Assembly: GCA_022773945.1 (NCBI GenBank)
Contig: JALFNS010000009.1
Location: 1 to 38,917, forward strand
Length of the DNA stretch: 38,917 nt
Reading direction: 5' to 3'
DNA from: Clostridiales bacterium
Lineage (GTDB): Bacteria; Bacillota; Clostridia; Peptostreptococcales; Anaerovoracaceae
Part shown: piece by piece, positions 15,526-25,135 of the stretch
Layout: the number at the start of each line of letters is the position of its first letter
Position numbering within the stretch: position 1 is the first letter of the stretch
Position numbers and translations under genes: made by a program
The notes under the pieces: model-generated
Told to the model about the DNA's origin: nothing
Seen by the model: only the letters and a program-made list of their open reading frames with translations
Databases searched by the model: none

Positions 15526-16995
15526 ATGGTAAATGTAAACATCAACTACAAAGCCATGGTCAGAATCCTTGGCATTATAATTCTCATCACAGGACTGGCT
15601 ATGGCCATACCCTGGATTTTCGCTGAGGTAACGGGTGACACCGCCAGCCTCAAAGGCTTCAGGATAGGAGTACCGGTCTCTGTTGTTCTGGGAGGCCTTC
15701 TGTCTTTTTTTCTTAAATCCGACAGGGCCAAATTCAGAGTCAGAGAGGGTTATATAGTCGTTGCATCCTGCTGGGCCGTGGCAATTCTCGCAGGAACTCT
15801 GCCATATTATTTCAGCAGCTTCACGGACAGCTTCATAGATGCGCTCTTCGAGTCAACTTCCGGGTTCACCACCACAGGCTGCTCTGCAGTTGCCGGTGAT
15901 CCTCTCTCGGATTCACTTCTGCTCTGGAAGGCCATAACAAACTGGATGGGAGGCATGGGTATCCTGGTACTTGCCATATCTATCCTTCCCGCTCTGGGTG
16001 TCAACGGTCAGTTCATCGTCAGAGCGGAAGCGCCGGGCCCTGCATTCCAGAAGACTACCGTGCGCATGAGCGACTCAGCCAAGGTGCTCTACGTGACATA
16101 TTTTGCTTTCACACTTATCGAGTTTATTCTTCTGATGCTGTCAGGCAAAATGCCTGCTTTCGATGCCCTCATAGCCACGATGGGCAGCATAAGCACAGGA
16201 GGGCTTACCGTTCACCCTGAGGGAATCGCGTTCTATGACAGCATCTTCGTTGAAGTTGTCATCTCTGCCTTCTGTATTCTCTCGTCGGTCAACTTCGTTC
16301 TCTATCACTATCTGGTAACAGGCAAAGGTTCATACCTTCTCAAGGACATTGAGCTTCGCGCATACCTGATTATAATTCTGGCGGCTATTCTCATATGCAC
16401 CGCCGGCCTTGTTTTCGTAAACGGTGACGAACCGGGCACAGCCCTTCGCGATGCCGGATTCCAGGTGGTAAGCATGGCTACAACCGCCGGCTACACGAGA
16501 TCGCCTTATGTTGTCTGGCCTGTCGTGTGCCAGATTACTCTTATCGTGCTCATGTTTATAGGCGGCTGTTCCTCCTCAACTGCAGGTTCAATCAAGGTTG
16601 TCCGCGTTCTTGTTATGCTCAAGCTCATTTTCAGAGGCGGAACCAAGAGAGTCCACCCGCGTTCTGTAGTGGCCGTCAAGCTGGGAAGGAATGCCGTATC
16701 GGCACCTGTTGTCTCGGCAATAACAGCCTTCATTCTCACATACATGCTGGTACTGCTCGTATCAGTATTCATACTATCCTTCCAGGGATTCTCTCTGGAT
16801 ACGACATTGACCGCAGCCCTGGCCATGCTCTCCAACACGGGAGCCGCCTTCGGAGAGGCCGCAGCATCCGGCAACTTCTCCATGTTCCACCCTGTCCTCA
16901 AGCTCTACCTGAGCGGCCTGATGATCATGGGCAGACTGGAGCTCTTCACGATCATGATACTCTTCAGCAGAACCTTCTGGGGAAAGAATCATTAA
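15526..16995 (+). CDS. trkH: Trk K+ transporter membrane subunit TrkH (copy 2)
   Basis: A 489-residue paralogue of the preceding gene, 17 bp downstream. The filter loops differ: TTTGCS (115-120), STGGLT (223-228), TTAGYT (319-324) and SNTGAA (436-441). The fourth loop lacks the usual GPG. The basic pore residue region SIKVVRV is kept. No Shine-Dalgarno is obvious before the ATG at 15526, so translation may depend on copy 1. It may differ in ion selectivity, affinity or TrkA pairing; that is inference. Confidence 0.94.
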   Translation: MVNVNINYKAMVRILGIIILITGLAMAIPWIFAEVTGDTASLKGFRIGVPVSVVLGGLLSFFLKSDRAKFRVREGYIVVASCWAVAILAGTLPYYFSSFTDSFIDALFESTSGFTTTGCSAVAGDPLSDSLLLWKAITNWMGGMGILVLAISILPALGVNGQFIVRAEAPGPAFQKTTVRMSDSAKVLYVTYFAFTLIEFILLMLSGKMPAFDALIATMGSISTGGLTVHPEGIAFYDSIFVEVVISAFCILSSVNFVLYHYLVTGKGSYLLKDIELRAYLIIILAAILICTAGLVFVNGDEPGTALRDAGFQVVSMATTAGYTRSPYVVWPVVCQITLIVLMFIGGCSSSTAGSIKVVRVLVMLKLIFRGGTKRVHPRSVVAVKLGRNAVSAPVVSAITAFILTYMLVLLVSVFILSFQGFSLDTTLTAALAMLSNTGAAFGEAAASGNFSMFHPVLKLYLSGLMIMGRLELFTIMILFSRTFWGKNH

Positions 16996-17027
16996 GGTAC
17001 TAACTTCAATCCAAATATCACATTGTC

Positions 17028-17073
17028 AGAAATCCGGATTTTATCAGTTATAACTTATAAAATCCGGATTTCT
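17028..17073. repeat. 46-bp near-perfect palindrome
   Basis: The arms 17028-17044 and 17057-17073 are exact 17-bp inverted repeats, each containing the self-complementary AAATCCGGATTT. The centre AGTTATAACT is also palindromic. Only one pair (17045/17056) of 23 mismatches. It lies 33 bp after trkH copy 2 and 3 bp before the -35 box of the ATPase gene. It could terminate the trk operon, although no good T tract follows, or be an operator. Confidence 0.9.
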
Positions 17074-17076
17074 TCG

Positions 17077-17105
17077 TTGAATTTCAGTTGTATCTGTGGT
17101 ATTCT
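17077..17105 (+). promoter_or_regulatory. Promoter of the AAA_14 ATPase gene
   Basis: -35 TTGAAT (17077-17082), 17-bp spacer and -10 TATTCT (17100-17105) preceded by TGG, an extended -10. The gene starts about 24 nt after the predicted transcription start. Confidence 0.6.
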
Positions 17106-17135
17106 GTGCTCATAACAGGTAAGGAGGCTTATCTC

Positions 17136-18350
17136 ATGATAAAACGCGAAATGTATATGAAACGCATCCGACCCTTCATCGGAACGGATCTGATAAAGGT
17201 TATGACCGGCATTCGCCGCTGCGGTAAATCCGTCATGCTGGAGCTTATTAAGGAGGAGCTTAAGGAATCCGGCATCAGCCCGGCTCAATTTATCTCCATA
17301 AACTTCGAAGATTTGAACCACACACATCTGTTGACAGCCGAAGCGCTCCATGATGAGGTTAAGAAGAGAGCCTCTGAAATAAACGGCAAGGCCTATCTGT
17401 TTTTTGATGAGATTCAGGAAGTGAAGAATTGGGAGAAATGTATTAACTCTCTGAGGGTATCCATGAACTGCGATATCTATATAACCGGATCAAACGCCAA
17501 ACTACTGTCCGGCGAGCTCGCCACCTATCTTGGCGGGCGTTATGTAGAGTTTATCATTTATCCATTCTCTTTCTCGGAGTTTCTTGAGCTGTATCATTCC
17601 GTTGTACCTGATACGCCGGTTCATGAATGTTTCCGAAAGTTCCTTCGGTCCGGCGGCATGCCCTACCTTGCCAACATCCGCTACGAGGAAGACCCTTCCA
17701 AGCTGTATCTCAACGACCTGTTCAACTCCGTGCAGCTGAAAGATATTGTGAAACGGAATAAAGTCCGTGATGTGGATCTGCTGGAGCGTATCATCGCTTA
17801 CGTAATTGCTAATGTAGGCACAACCTTCTCGGCCACATCTCTGTCGAAGTTCCTCAAGAACGAGAAACGAACCGTTGCTCCGGAAACAATACTGAACTAC
17901 ATCAAGTATTGCTGTGAAGCCTATTTGTTCTACCGGGTTAAGCGTGAAGATTTGCAGGGAAAGCAGATTCTCTCATCCAATGAGAAATATTATATTGCCG
18001 ACCACGGCATCCGCGAAGCTGTTTTTGGCGGCAACATGCGCGATATAAACCTTATCCTGGAGAATATTGTTTATCTGGAGCTCCGTCGGCGTAACTACGA
18101 AGTTACAGTAGGCAAGATAGGAGATAAAGAAATAGACTTCGTATGCGACAGACATGGCGAGAAGCTGTACATTCAAGTTGCCTACCTGCTGGCATCAGAC
18201 GAAGTTATCTGCCGCGAATTCGGTGCATACGACAACGTTCGCGACAATTATCCTAAATACGTTGTCTCGCTGGACGAATTCGATATGAGCCAAAACGGAA
18301 TCAAGCACTGTAACATTCGGGATTTCCTGCTGGAAGAAGAGTGGACCTGA
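17136..18350 (+). CDS. AAA_14/DUF4143 ATPase
   Basis: A 404-residue protein of the AAA_14 plus DUF4143 class. Walker A is GIRRCGKS (25-32) and Walker B is LFFDEIQ (88-94). ITGSNAKLLSGEL is the sensor-like block. The C-terminal part ends with KEIDFVCDRHGEKLYIQVAY, which resembles a PD-(D/E)xK nuclease core. Function of the family is poorly known. ATG 17136 has AAGGAGG 8 bp upstream; an upstream ATG at 17088 has no signal. It stands alone between the trk operon and hppA with its own promoter and terminator, which suggests an accessory, possibly acquired gene. Confidence 0.92.
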   Translation: MIKREMYMKRIRPFIGTDLIKVMTGIRRCGKSVMLELIKEELKESGISPAQFISINFEDLNHTHLLTAEALHDEVKKRASEINGKAYLFFDEIQEVKNWEKCINSLRVSMNCDIYITGSNAKLLSGELATYLGGRYVEFIIYPFSFSEFLELYHSVVPDTPVHECFRKFLRSGGMPYLANIRYEEDPSKLYLNDLFNSVQLKDIVKRNKVRDVDLLERIIAYVIANVGTTFSATSLSKFLKNEKRTVAPETILNYIKYCCEAYLFYRVKREDLQGKQILSSNEKYYIADHGIREAVFGGNMRDINLILENIVYLELRRRNYEVTVGKIGDKEIDFVCDRHGEKLYIQVAYLLASDEVICREFGAYDNVRDNYPKYVVSLDEFDMSQNGIKHCNIRDFLLEEEWT

Positions 18351-18361
18351 TTACATACTCT

Positions 18362-18392
18362 AAAAGAGACCGCACAATGTGCAGTCTCTTTT
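18362..18392. terminator. Bidirectional terminator between the ATPase gene and hppA
   Basis: AAAAGAGAC (18362-18370) pairs with GTCTCTTTT (18384-18392), with an inner GCAC/GTGC stem and loop AAT. A/T flanks on both sides make it usable from either strand. It lies between two convergent stop codons. Confidence 0.85.
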
Positions 18393-18408
18393 AATTTCAG
18401 CGATTATA

Positions 18409-20448
18409 TTAACCGATCAGTCCGCCGATTGCTACGAAGAGCGGTGCGAATACAACTGATACGATTGTCATAAGCTTGATAAGAATGTTGATTGAAGGAC
18501 CGGATGTATCCTTGAACGGGTCACCAACTGTGTCGCCTACAACTGTAGCCTTGTGAGTTTCTGAGCCCTTGCCGCCGTATACTCCGCCTTCAACATACTT
18601 CTTGGCATTGTCCCATGCTCCGCCGGCATTAGCCATCATAAGAGCCATGAGTACGCCTGCCGAGAGAGCTCCTGCCAGCATTCCGCCGAGAGCCTCAGGT
18701 CCGAGTATGATACCTACTGCCAGAGGTGCTACGATAGCCATAACGCCCGGTACGATCATTTCTCTCAGAGCAGCCTGAGTTGAAATGTCAACGCAGTGAG
18801 CATAGTCCGGCTTGGAAGTTCCTTCAAGAATTCCCTTGTCTTCTCTGAACTGTCTTCTTACTTCGTCGATCATGTGGTTTGCTGCCTTACCAACCGAATT
18901 CATAGTGAATGCGGAGAACATGAACGGCAGCATAGCTCCGATGAAGAGACCGATAATAACGATAGGATTCAGAAGGCTGATTGCTGACAGTCCTGTAACT
19001 GATGCATATGATGCGAAGAGCGCCAGTGCAGTCAGTGCTGCGGAACCGATAGCGAAGCCCTTACCGATAGCTGCTGTAGTGTTTCCTACTGCATCCAGCT
19101 TATCTGTGATTCCTCTAACTTCCTCAGGAAGTTCTGACATCTCTGCGATACCGCCGGCATTGTCGGATACCGGGCCGTAAGCGTCAACGGCTACAGTCAT
19201 ACCTGTTGTTGAAAGCATACCTACGGCTGCCAGTGCTATACCGTACATTCCCATTCCGTCGCCTACTGTTTCTGTAGCAAAGTAAGCTGCGAAGATACCT
19301 ACTGCGATGCAGATAATCGGCCATACAGTTGACATCATACCTACGCCGAGACCGCTTATGATTGTAGTAGCGGCTCCTGTCTGTGACTGCTCCGCAATCT
19401 TCTTAACAGACTTGTAGTCTTCTGAAGTATAAATCTCAGTAATCTTACCGATAGCAACGCCTACAGCCAGACCTGCTATGATAGCAACTGCGAATGCCAG
19501 ACTTCCAAGCATTACCTTGGAGAGTATCAGGGATACGATGATAACGCATCCGCTGGCAATATATGTTCCCATGTTGAGCGCGTTTGCAGGGTTTGTTCCT
19601 TCCTTACCTCTGACAATGAGAATTCCTATTATTGAGGAAACAATTCCCACTGCAGCCATGATAAGAGGGAAGATTGCAGCCGTACCCTCATCAAAGAGTC
19701 CGCCTGAAGCTCCTGCTGCAACTGCTGCGAGAGTAATAGCTGATATGATTGAACCTACATAGGATTCATAAAGGTCGGATCCCATTCCTGCAACGTCACC
19801 TACGTTATCTCCAACGTTGTCGGCAATAACAGCAGGGTTTCTAGGGTCGTCTTCCGGAATTCCGGCTTCTACCTTACCTACCAGGTCAGCGCCTACGTCA
19901 GCAGCCTTGGTGTATATACCGCCGCCTACACGTCCGAAGAGAGCCATTGATGATGCTCCGAAACCGAATCCTGTAACACACTGAACAACAGTTGCCAGAT
20001 CGAGACATACAACAATCATTCCCAGACCGAAGAGTCCCAGTCCTGCAACAGCCAGACCCATAACGGCACCTGATCTGAAGGCCACCTTGAGGGCTTTGTT
20101 CATTCCGGATTCTTTAGCAGCGTTAGCAGTTCTCACGTTACCCCATGTAGCAACGTTCATTCCGAAGAATCCTGCGAGTACTGAAAGGAGTGCTCCGCAT
20201 ACATAGAGTATGGCAGTTGTGACACTCTGAAGACCGAATCCGATGAGAAGGGCCAGAACGATAATAACTATCGCCATAACCTTGTACTCTCTCTTCAGGA
20301 AAGCGAAAGCGCCTTCTCTGATATGTCCGGCTATTTCCTTCATTCTGTCATTACCTTCAGGACATTTCTTGATCCATGCCGCCAGAATGATAGCAACGAC
20401 AATACCAAGGATTGCTGCAAGTACAGCAACCACAGCTATAACTTTCAT
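18409..20448 (-). CDS. hppA: Membrane pyrophosphatase, K+-stimulated type (HppA)
   Basis: A 679-residue integral membrane ion-pumping pyrophosphatase that couples PPi hydrolysis to H+ or Na+ export. The substrate site shows [11 protein letters not shown] (184-194) and [11 protein letters not shown] (211-221). GNTTAA (455-460) has Ala where K+-independent enzymes have Lys, so it belongs to the K+-stimulated class. Which ion is pumped cannot be decided by eye. Its ATG follows GAGGAGG. It shares a transcript with secG, 38 bp upstream. Confidence 0.97.
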   Translation of the reverse strand: MKVIAVVAVLAAILGIVVAIILAAWIKKCPEGNDRMKEIAGHIREGAFAFLKREYKVMAIVIIVLALLIGFGLQSVTTAILYVCGALLSVLAGFFGMNVATWGNVRTANAAKESGMNKALKVAFRSGAVMGLAVAGLGLFGLGMIVVCLDLATVVQCVTGFGFGASSMALFGRVGGGIYTKAADVGADLVGKVEAGIPEDDPRNPAVIADNVGDNVGDVAGMGSDLYESYVGSIISAITLAAVAAGASGGLFDEGTAAIFPLIMAAVGIVSSIIGILIVRGKEGTNPANALNMGTYIASGCVIIVSLILSKVMLGSLAFAVAIIAGLAVGVAIGKITEIYTSEDYKSVKKIAEQSQTGAATTIISGLGVGMMSTVWPIICIAVGIFAAYFATETVGDGMGMYGIALAAVGMLSTTGMTVAVDAYGPVSDNAGGIAEMSELPEEVRGITDKLDAVGNTTAAIGKGFAIGSAALTALALFASYASVTGLSAISLLNPIVIIGLFIGAMLPFMFSAFTMNSVGKAANHMIDEVRRQFREDKGILEGTSKPDYAHCVDISTQAALREMIVPGVMAIVAPLAVGIILGPEALGGMLAGALSAGVLMALMMANAGGAWDNAKKYVEGGVYGGKGSETHKATVVGDTVGDPFKDTSGPSINILIKLMTIVSVVFAPLFVAIGGLIG

Positions 20449-20471
20449 TAATAATACCTCCTCGTAAAATT

Positions 20472-20487
20472 ATTGATCTAAATCAAT
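20472..20487. promoter_or_regulatory. FNR-like palindrome between secG and hppA
   Basis: ATTGATCTAAATCAAT contains TTGAT-N4-ATCAA, the consensus half-sites of FNR-type regulators. It overlaps the first base of the secG stop and lies about 24 bp before the hppA ATG. A regulatory role is only a possibility; no -10/-35 pair is evident in the gap. Confidence 0.3.
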
Positions 20488-20717
20488 TACTCTATAGCGA
20501 CAAGAACCAGTGAAATCACTATGAAGAGCACAGCCGTCACTGTGGCAATCTTGCCGAGTATAGCATCATAACCTGAGCTTCTCTTCTTACCGAAGAGCTG
20601 CTCTGCTCCTCCGCCGATGGAGCCCGACAGTCCAGCACTGTTACTGGACTGTAACAGAATGCTGATAATCAGTATAATACTGGCTATTAAAAGCACGATT
20701 TTAAGAGCTAAAGCCAT
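20487..20717 (-). CDS. secG: Preprotein translocase subunit SecG
   Basis: A 76-residue SecG, the small helper of SecYEG. Two hydrophobic segments (about 2-20 and 51-74) flank the loop SSNSAGLSGSIGGGAEQLFG, the family signature. The ATG at 20717 follows AAGGAGGT; an upstream extension is unconserved. secG next to eno is the usual clostridial arrangement. Confidence 0.95.
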   Translation of the reverse strand: MALALKIVLLIASIILIISILLQSSNSAGLSGSIGGGAEQLFGKKRSSGYDAILGKIATVTAVLFIVISLVLVAIE

Positions 20718-20748
20718 TTGTCTTACCTCCTTGTTTATTAACCCACAC

Positions 20749-20777
20749 ATTTTACCACAGTGAAGTAGATAAATCAA
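20749..20777 (-). promoter_or_regulatory. Promoter of secG-hppA
   Basis: On the minus strand -35 TTGATT (20772-20777), 17-bp spacer, and -10 TAAAAT (20749-20754) preceded by TGG. It lies just beyond the eno stop, so secG-hppA can be expressed apart from glycolysis. Confidence 0.65.
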
Positions 20778-20779
20778 TG

Positions 20780-22090
<1,311 letters not shown>

Positions 22091-22837
22091 CTAAAAATCT
22101 ATTATTGCCATGAAATCTTCAGCCTTGAGGCTCGCTCCGCCCACGAGGGCTCCGTCGATTTCAACCTGATTCATTATTTCCGTAGCATTAGCCGGCTTGA
22201 CGCTTCCTCCGTACTGGATAATCACCTCGTCTGCGCTCTCCTCATCATAAATTTCGATGAGTGTGTTTCTGATAAACGCGCACATGTCCTCGGCCTGCTC
22301 CGGTGTGGCGGTTCTGCCCGTTCCTATGGCCCATATAGGCTCATAGGCTATAACTATCTTCGGCAGATCATCCTTCTCAACTCCTGCAAGACCTTCCTCA
22401 AGCTGAGTCCTGACGAAATCGTAGAGTTCTCCGGAATCCCTCTGCTCCAGACTTTCTCCCACGCACATGATAGGAGCTATGCCCTTCTCCAGAAGCTTCT
22501 TCACCTTGAGATTGACTGTTTCATTGGTCTCGGCGAAGTACTGCCTTCTCTCCGAATGTCCCACTATGCAGAAGTCAACGCCAATTTCGCTGAGCATATC
22601 AGCGGATATCTCCCCTGTGAACGCGCCCTCATCCTCGTAGTGCACGTTCTGGGCTCCGACGCCGATTCCCGTTCCTCTGAAGGCATCCACCAGATACCTG
22701 AGATCGGTGAACGGTGCGCAGATTGCAGCTCTCACATCCGTTCCGGAATATAGCTTCACGAATTCATTCGCAAAGGCCTCAGCCTCAGCCTGCGTCTTGT
22801 ACATCTTCCAGTTACCTGCGATAAAAGGAATTCTCAC
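22091..22837 (-). CDS. tpiA: Triose-phosphate isomerase
   Basis: A 248-residue TIM barrel. GNWKMYKT holds the catalytic Lys, VGHSERRQYF the catalytic His and AYEPIWAIGTG the catalytic Glu. VQYGGS-type block is IIQYGGSVKPAN. The start codon is GTG at 22837, with GAGGTGA 6 bp upstream; pgk ends 9 bp before it. Confidence 0.98.
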   Translation of the reverse strand: MRIPFIAGNWKMYKTQAEAEAFANEFVKLYSGTDVRAAICAPFTDLRYLVDAFRGTGIGVGAQNVHYEDEGAFTGEISADMLSEIGVDFCIVGHSERRQYFAETNETVNLKVKKLLEKGIAPIMCVGESLEQRDSGELYDFVRTQLEEGLAGVEKDDLPKIVIAYEPIWAIGTGRTATPEQAEDMCAFIRNTLIEIYDEESADEVIIQYGGSVKPANATEIMNQVEIDGALVGGASLKAEDFMAIIDF

Positions 22838-22846
22838 GACTTCACC

Positions 22847-24031
22847 TCATTTCTCCTCTATGCATGCTATTCCCGGCAGAATCTTCCCTTCAAGGAATTC
22901 CATGGATGCACCTCCGCCCGTTGAAACGTGGGTCATCCTGTCTTTGAGACCGAACTGCTCAACGGCCGCCGCCGAATCTCCGCCGCCTATTATGGTAACG
23001 CCGTCGCACTCAGCCATAGCCTCTGCCACAGCTCTTGTTCCCTTGCTGAAGTTTTCCATTTCGAAGACTCCCATAGGACCGTTCCACACGATGGTTTTGG
23101 CGGACATTATTTCCTTTCTGTAAAGCTCTGCAGTTTCAGGTCCGATATCCATTCCCATCATATCTGCAGGAAGCTCATCGGCCCTGACCACGACACTTCT
23201 GCTGTCATTGCTGAATTCCTCGGCGCATACCGTGTCCACAGGAAGCAGCATTCTGACACCTGCCGCTTCAGCCTTCTTCATCAGCTCTCCTGCCAGCTGC
23301 AGGCTGTCGTCATCTATAATAGACTTGCCAGTTTCACGGCCCATGGCCTTGAAGAATGTGTACATCATTCCTCCGCCTATTATTATAGTGTCAACCTTCT
23401 TGAGAAGGTTCTCTATTACAGGAATCTTGTCACCTACCTTGGCGCCGCCCATAATGGCGACAAAAGGTCTCTCCGGGGCTTCCAGAGCATCGCCCAGGAA
23501 CTTCACTTCCTTTTCGATGAGGAAGCCTGAAACTGTAGGCAGATATCTGGCTATGCCTGCAGTTGAACTGTGATCTCTGTGAGCCGTACCGAATGCATCG
23601 TTAACGAAGAGCTCACCCAGTGATGCCAGTTCGCCTGTAAACGGCTCTTCACTCTTGGTTTCTTCCTTCCTGTATCTCGTGTTCTCCAGGAGCATTACCT
23701 CTCCCGGCTTAAGCTCTGCTGCGGCTTCTCTCACCTTGTCGGATACAACCTGCGGATCCGAGATGAATTTAACATCTCTTCCCAGAAGCTGAGAGAGTCT
23801 CTCAGCCACAGGCGCCAGAGAGAGCTCCGGCTTGGGCTCGCCCTTAGGCTTGCCCATGTGTGACATGAGAATAACAGCCGCTTCCTTCTCCAGCAGATAC
23901 TCTATAGTGGGAAGAGCCGATACTATACGAAAATCATCCGTAATGGCTCCGTCCTTCATAGGAACGTTGAAGTCACATCTGACGAGAACCTTCCTGCCGG
24001 CCACGTCCACGTCTCTGACTGTCTTTTTCAT
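22847..24031 (-). CDS. pgk: Phosphoglycerate kinase
   Basis: A 394-residue PGK (1,3-bisphosphoglycerate to 3-phosphoglycerate, making ATP). [46 protein letters not shown] and [14 protein letters not shown] are all in place. AAAGGA precedes the ATG. It lies 18 bp after gap and 9 bp before tpiA. Confidence 0.98.
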   Translation of the reverse strand: MKKTVRDVDVAGRKVLVRCDFNVPMKDGAITDDFRIVSALPTIEYLLEKEAAVILMSHMGKPKGEPKPELSLAPVAERLSQLLGRDVKFISDPQVVSDKVREAAAELKPGEVMLLENTRYRKEETKSEEPFTGELASLGELFVNDAFGTAHRDHSSTAGIARYLPTVSGFLIEKEVKFLGDALEAPERPFVAIMGGAKVGDKIPVIENLLKKVDTIIIGGGMMYTFFKAMGRETGKSIIDDDSLQLAGELMKKAEAAGVRMLLPVDTVCAEEFSNDSRSVVVRADELPADMMGMDIGPETAELYRKEIMSAKTIVWNGPMGVFEMENFSKGTRAVAEAMAECDGVTIIGGGDSAAAVEQFGLKDRMTHVSTGGGASMEFLEGKILPGIACIEEK

Positions 24032-24049
24032 TTTATTTTGTCCTTTCTC

Positions 24050-25072
24050 TTAAGCCTGTGCGCTGTCAACGGAATACATGTGTCTGATCAGCTCCAGAAC
24101 CTTGGTTGCGTAGCCGTATTCGTTGTCATAGTATGCTATAAGCTTGAAGAATTTGTCATTGAGAGCGATTCCCATAGTTCCGTCGAAGATTGAAGTGTTT
24201 GTGTCTCCGATGAAGTCACATGTTACGCACTTGTCCTCCACAAATTCCAGAACGCCCTTGAGTTCTCCCTCGGAAGCCTTCTTGACTGCCGCATTTATCT
24301 CCTCAAGTGTTGTCGGGGTCTTGAGCATTACGTTGAGATCCACTACAGAAACATCATTTGTAGGAACTCTGTATGCGAAGCCTGTCATCTTGCCCTTCAG
24401 TGAAGGAATTACCTTGGCTACGGCCTTTGCGGCTCCTGTAGTTGTAGGTATGATGCTGCCGAATACGGATCTGCCTATTCTCCAGTCCTTCATGTTTCTC
24501 TTGTCTACAACCGTCTGCTTGGATGTTGCCGCATGGATTGTGGCCATAAGTCCCTGATCGATTCCGAAGTTGTCTTCGAGAACCTTGCAGAGAGGTGCCA
24601 GACAGTTCGTCGTGCATGATGCGTTTGAAACCACGTTCATGTCGGAAGTGTATTCCTTATGGTTTACCCCAACAACGAAAGTAGGCGTGTCCTCGTCTTT
24701 GGCCGGAGCTGTTATGATAACCTTCTTAGCTCCTGCATTCAGATGCGCCTGACATTTCTCTGTCGTATTGTATGCGCCGGTTCCTTCAACGATATACTCT
24801 GCACCGCACTCACCCCAAGGGATTGTGTCAGCTTTCTCCTCACTGTATACAGGAACCTTCTTCCCGTCTATAATGAGACCGTTCTCGTACTTGTCCAGCT
24901 CTTTCGGAAAACGTCCGAACACTGAGTCGTACTTGAGCATATACACAAGATAGTCCAAATCTGCATTACGATAATTGATGCCAGCGATTTCAATCTCCGG
25001 CATATCCATAGCCGAACGAATCGCAAGACGCGAAATTCTTCCAAAACCACTGATTCCAATCTTAATAGACAT
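24050..25072 (-). CDS. gap: Glyceraldehyde-3-phosphate dehydrogenase with atypical cofactor site
   Basis: A 340-residue GAPDH of the E. coli GapA-like type. The active site SNASCTTNC has C153; H180 is in MATIHAAT. The coenzyme site is odd. The third glycine of GFGRIG is Ser14, and the Asp that follows AIN in NAD enzymes is replaced by Tyr34-Arg35 (GINYRNAD). Loss of that Asp plus a nearby Arg is the pattern expected when NADP is used. GGGAGG precedes the ATG. It is first in the glycolytic run. Confidence 0.96.
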   Translation of the reverse strand: MSIKIGISGFGRISRLAIRSAMDMPEIEIAGINYRNADLDYLVYMLKYDSVFGRFPKELDKYENGLIIDGKKVPVYSEEKADTIPWGECGAEYIVEGTGAYNTTEKCQAHLNAGAKKVIITAPAKDEDTPTFVVGVNHKEYTSDMNVVSNASCTTNCLAPLCKVLEDNFGIDQGLMATIHAATSKQTVVDKRNMKDWRIGRSVFGSIIPTTTGAAKAVAKVIPSLKGKMTGFAYRVPTNDVSVVDLNVMLKTPTTLEEINAAVKKASEGELKGVLEFVEDKCVTCDFIGDTNTSIFDGTMGIALNDKFFKLIAYYDNEYGYATKVLELIRHMYSVDSAQA

Positions 25073-25107
25073 AATAATCCTCCCGAAAACTAAAAAAACA
25101 TTTTCAC

Positions 25108-25135
25108 ATTATATATTGACTTCTCTCGAAGTTAA
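25108..25135 (-). promoter_or_regulatory. Promoter of gap-pgk-tpiA-eno
   Basis: On the minus strand -35 TTAACT (25130-25135), 16-bp spacer and a perfect -10 TATAAT (25108-25113). The spacer contains the small inverted repeat ACTTC-GAGA-GAAGT. The -35 box overlaps the end of rpoN. Confidence 0.65.

Noticed and set aside
14045-16995. One split or frameshifted trkH
   Set aside because: Each frame encodes a full set of four pore loops with its own start and stop, so these are two genes and not fragments.
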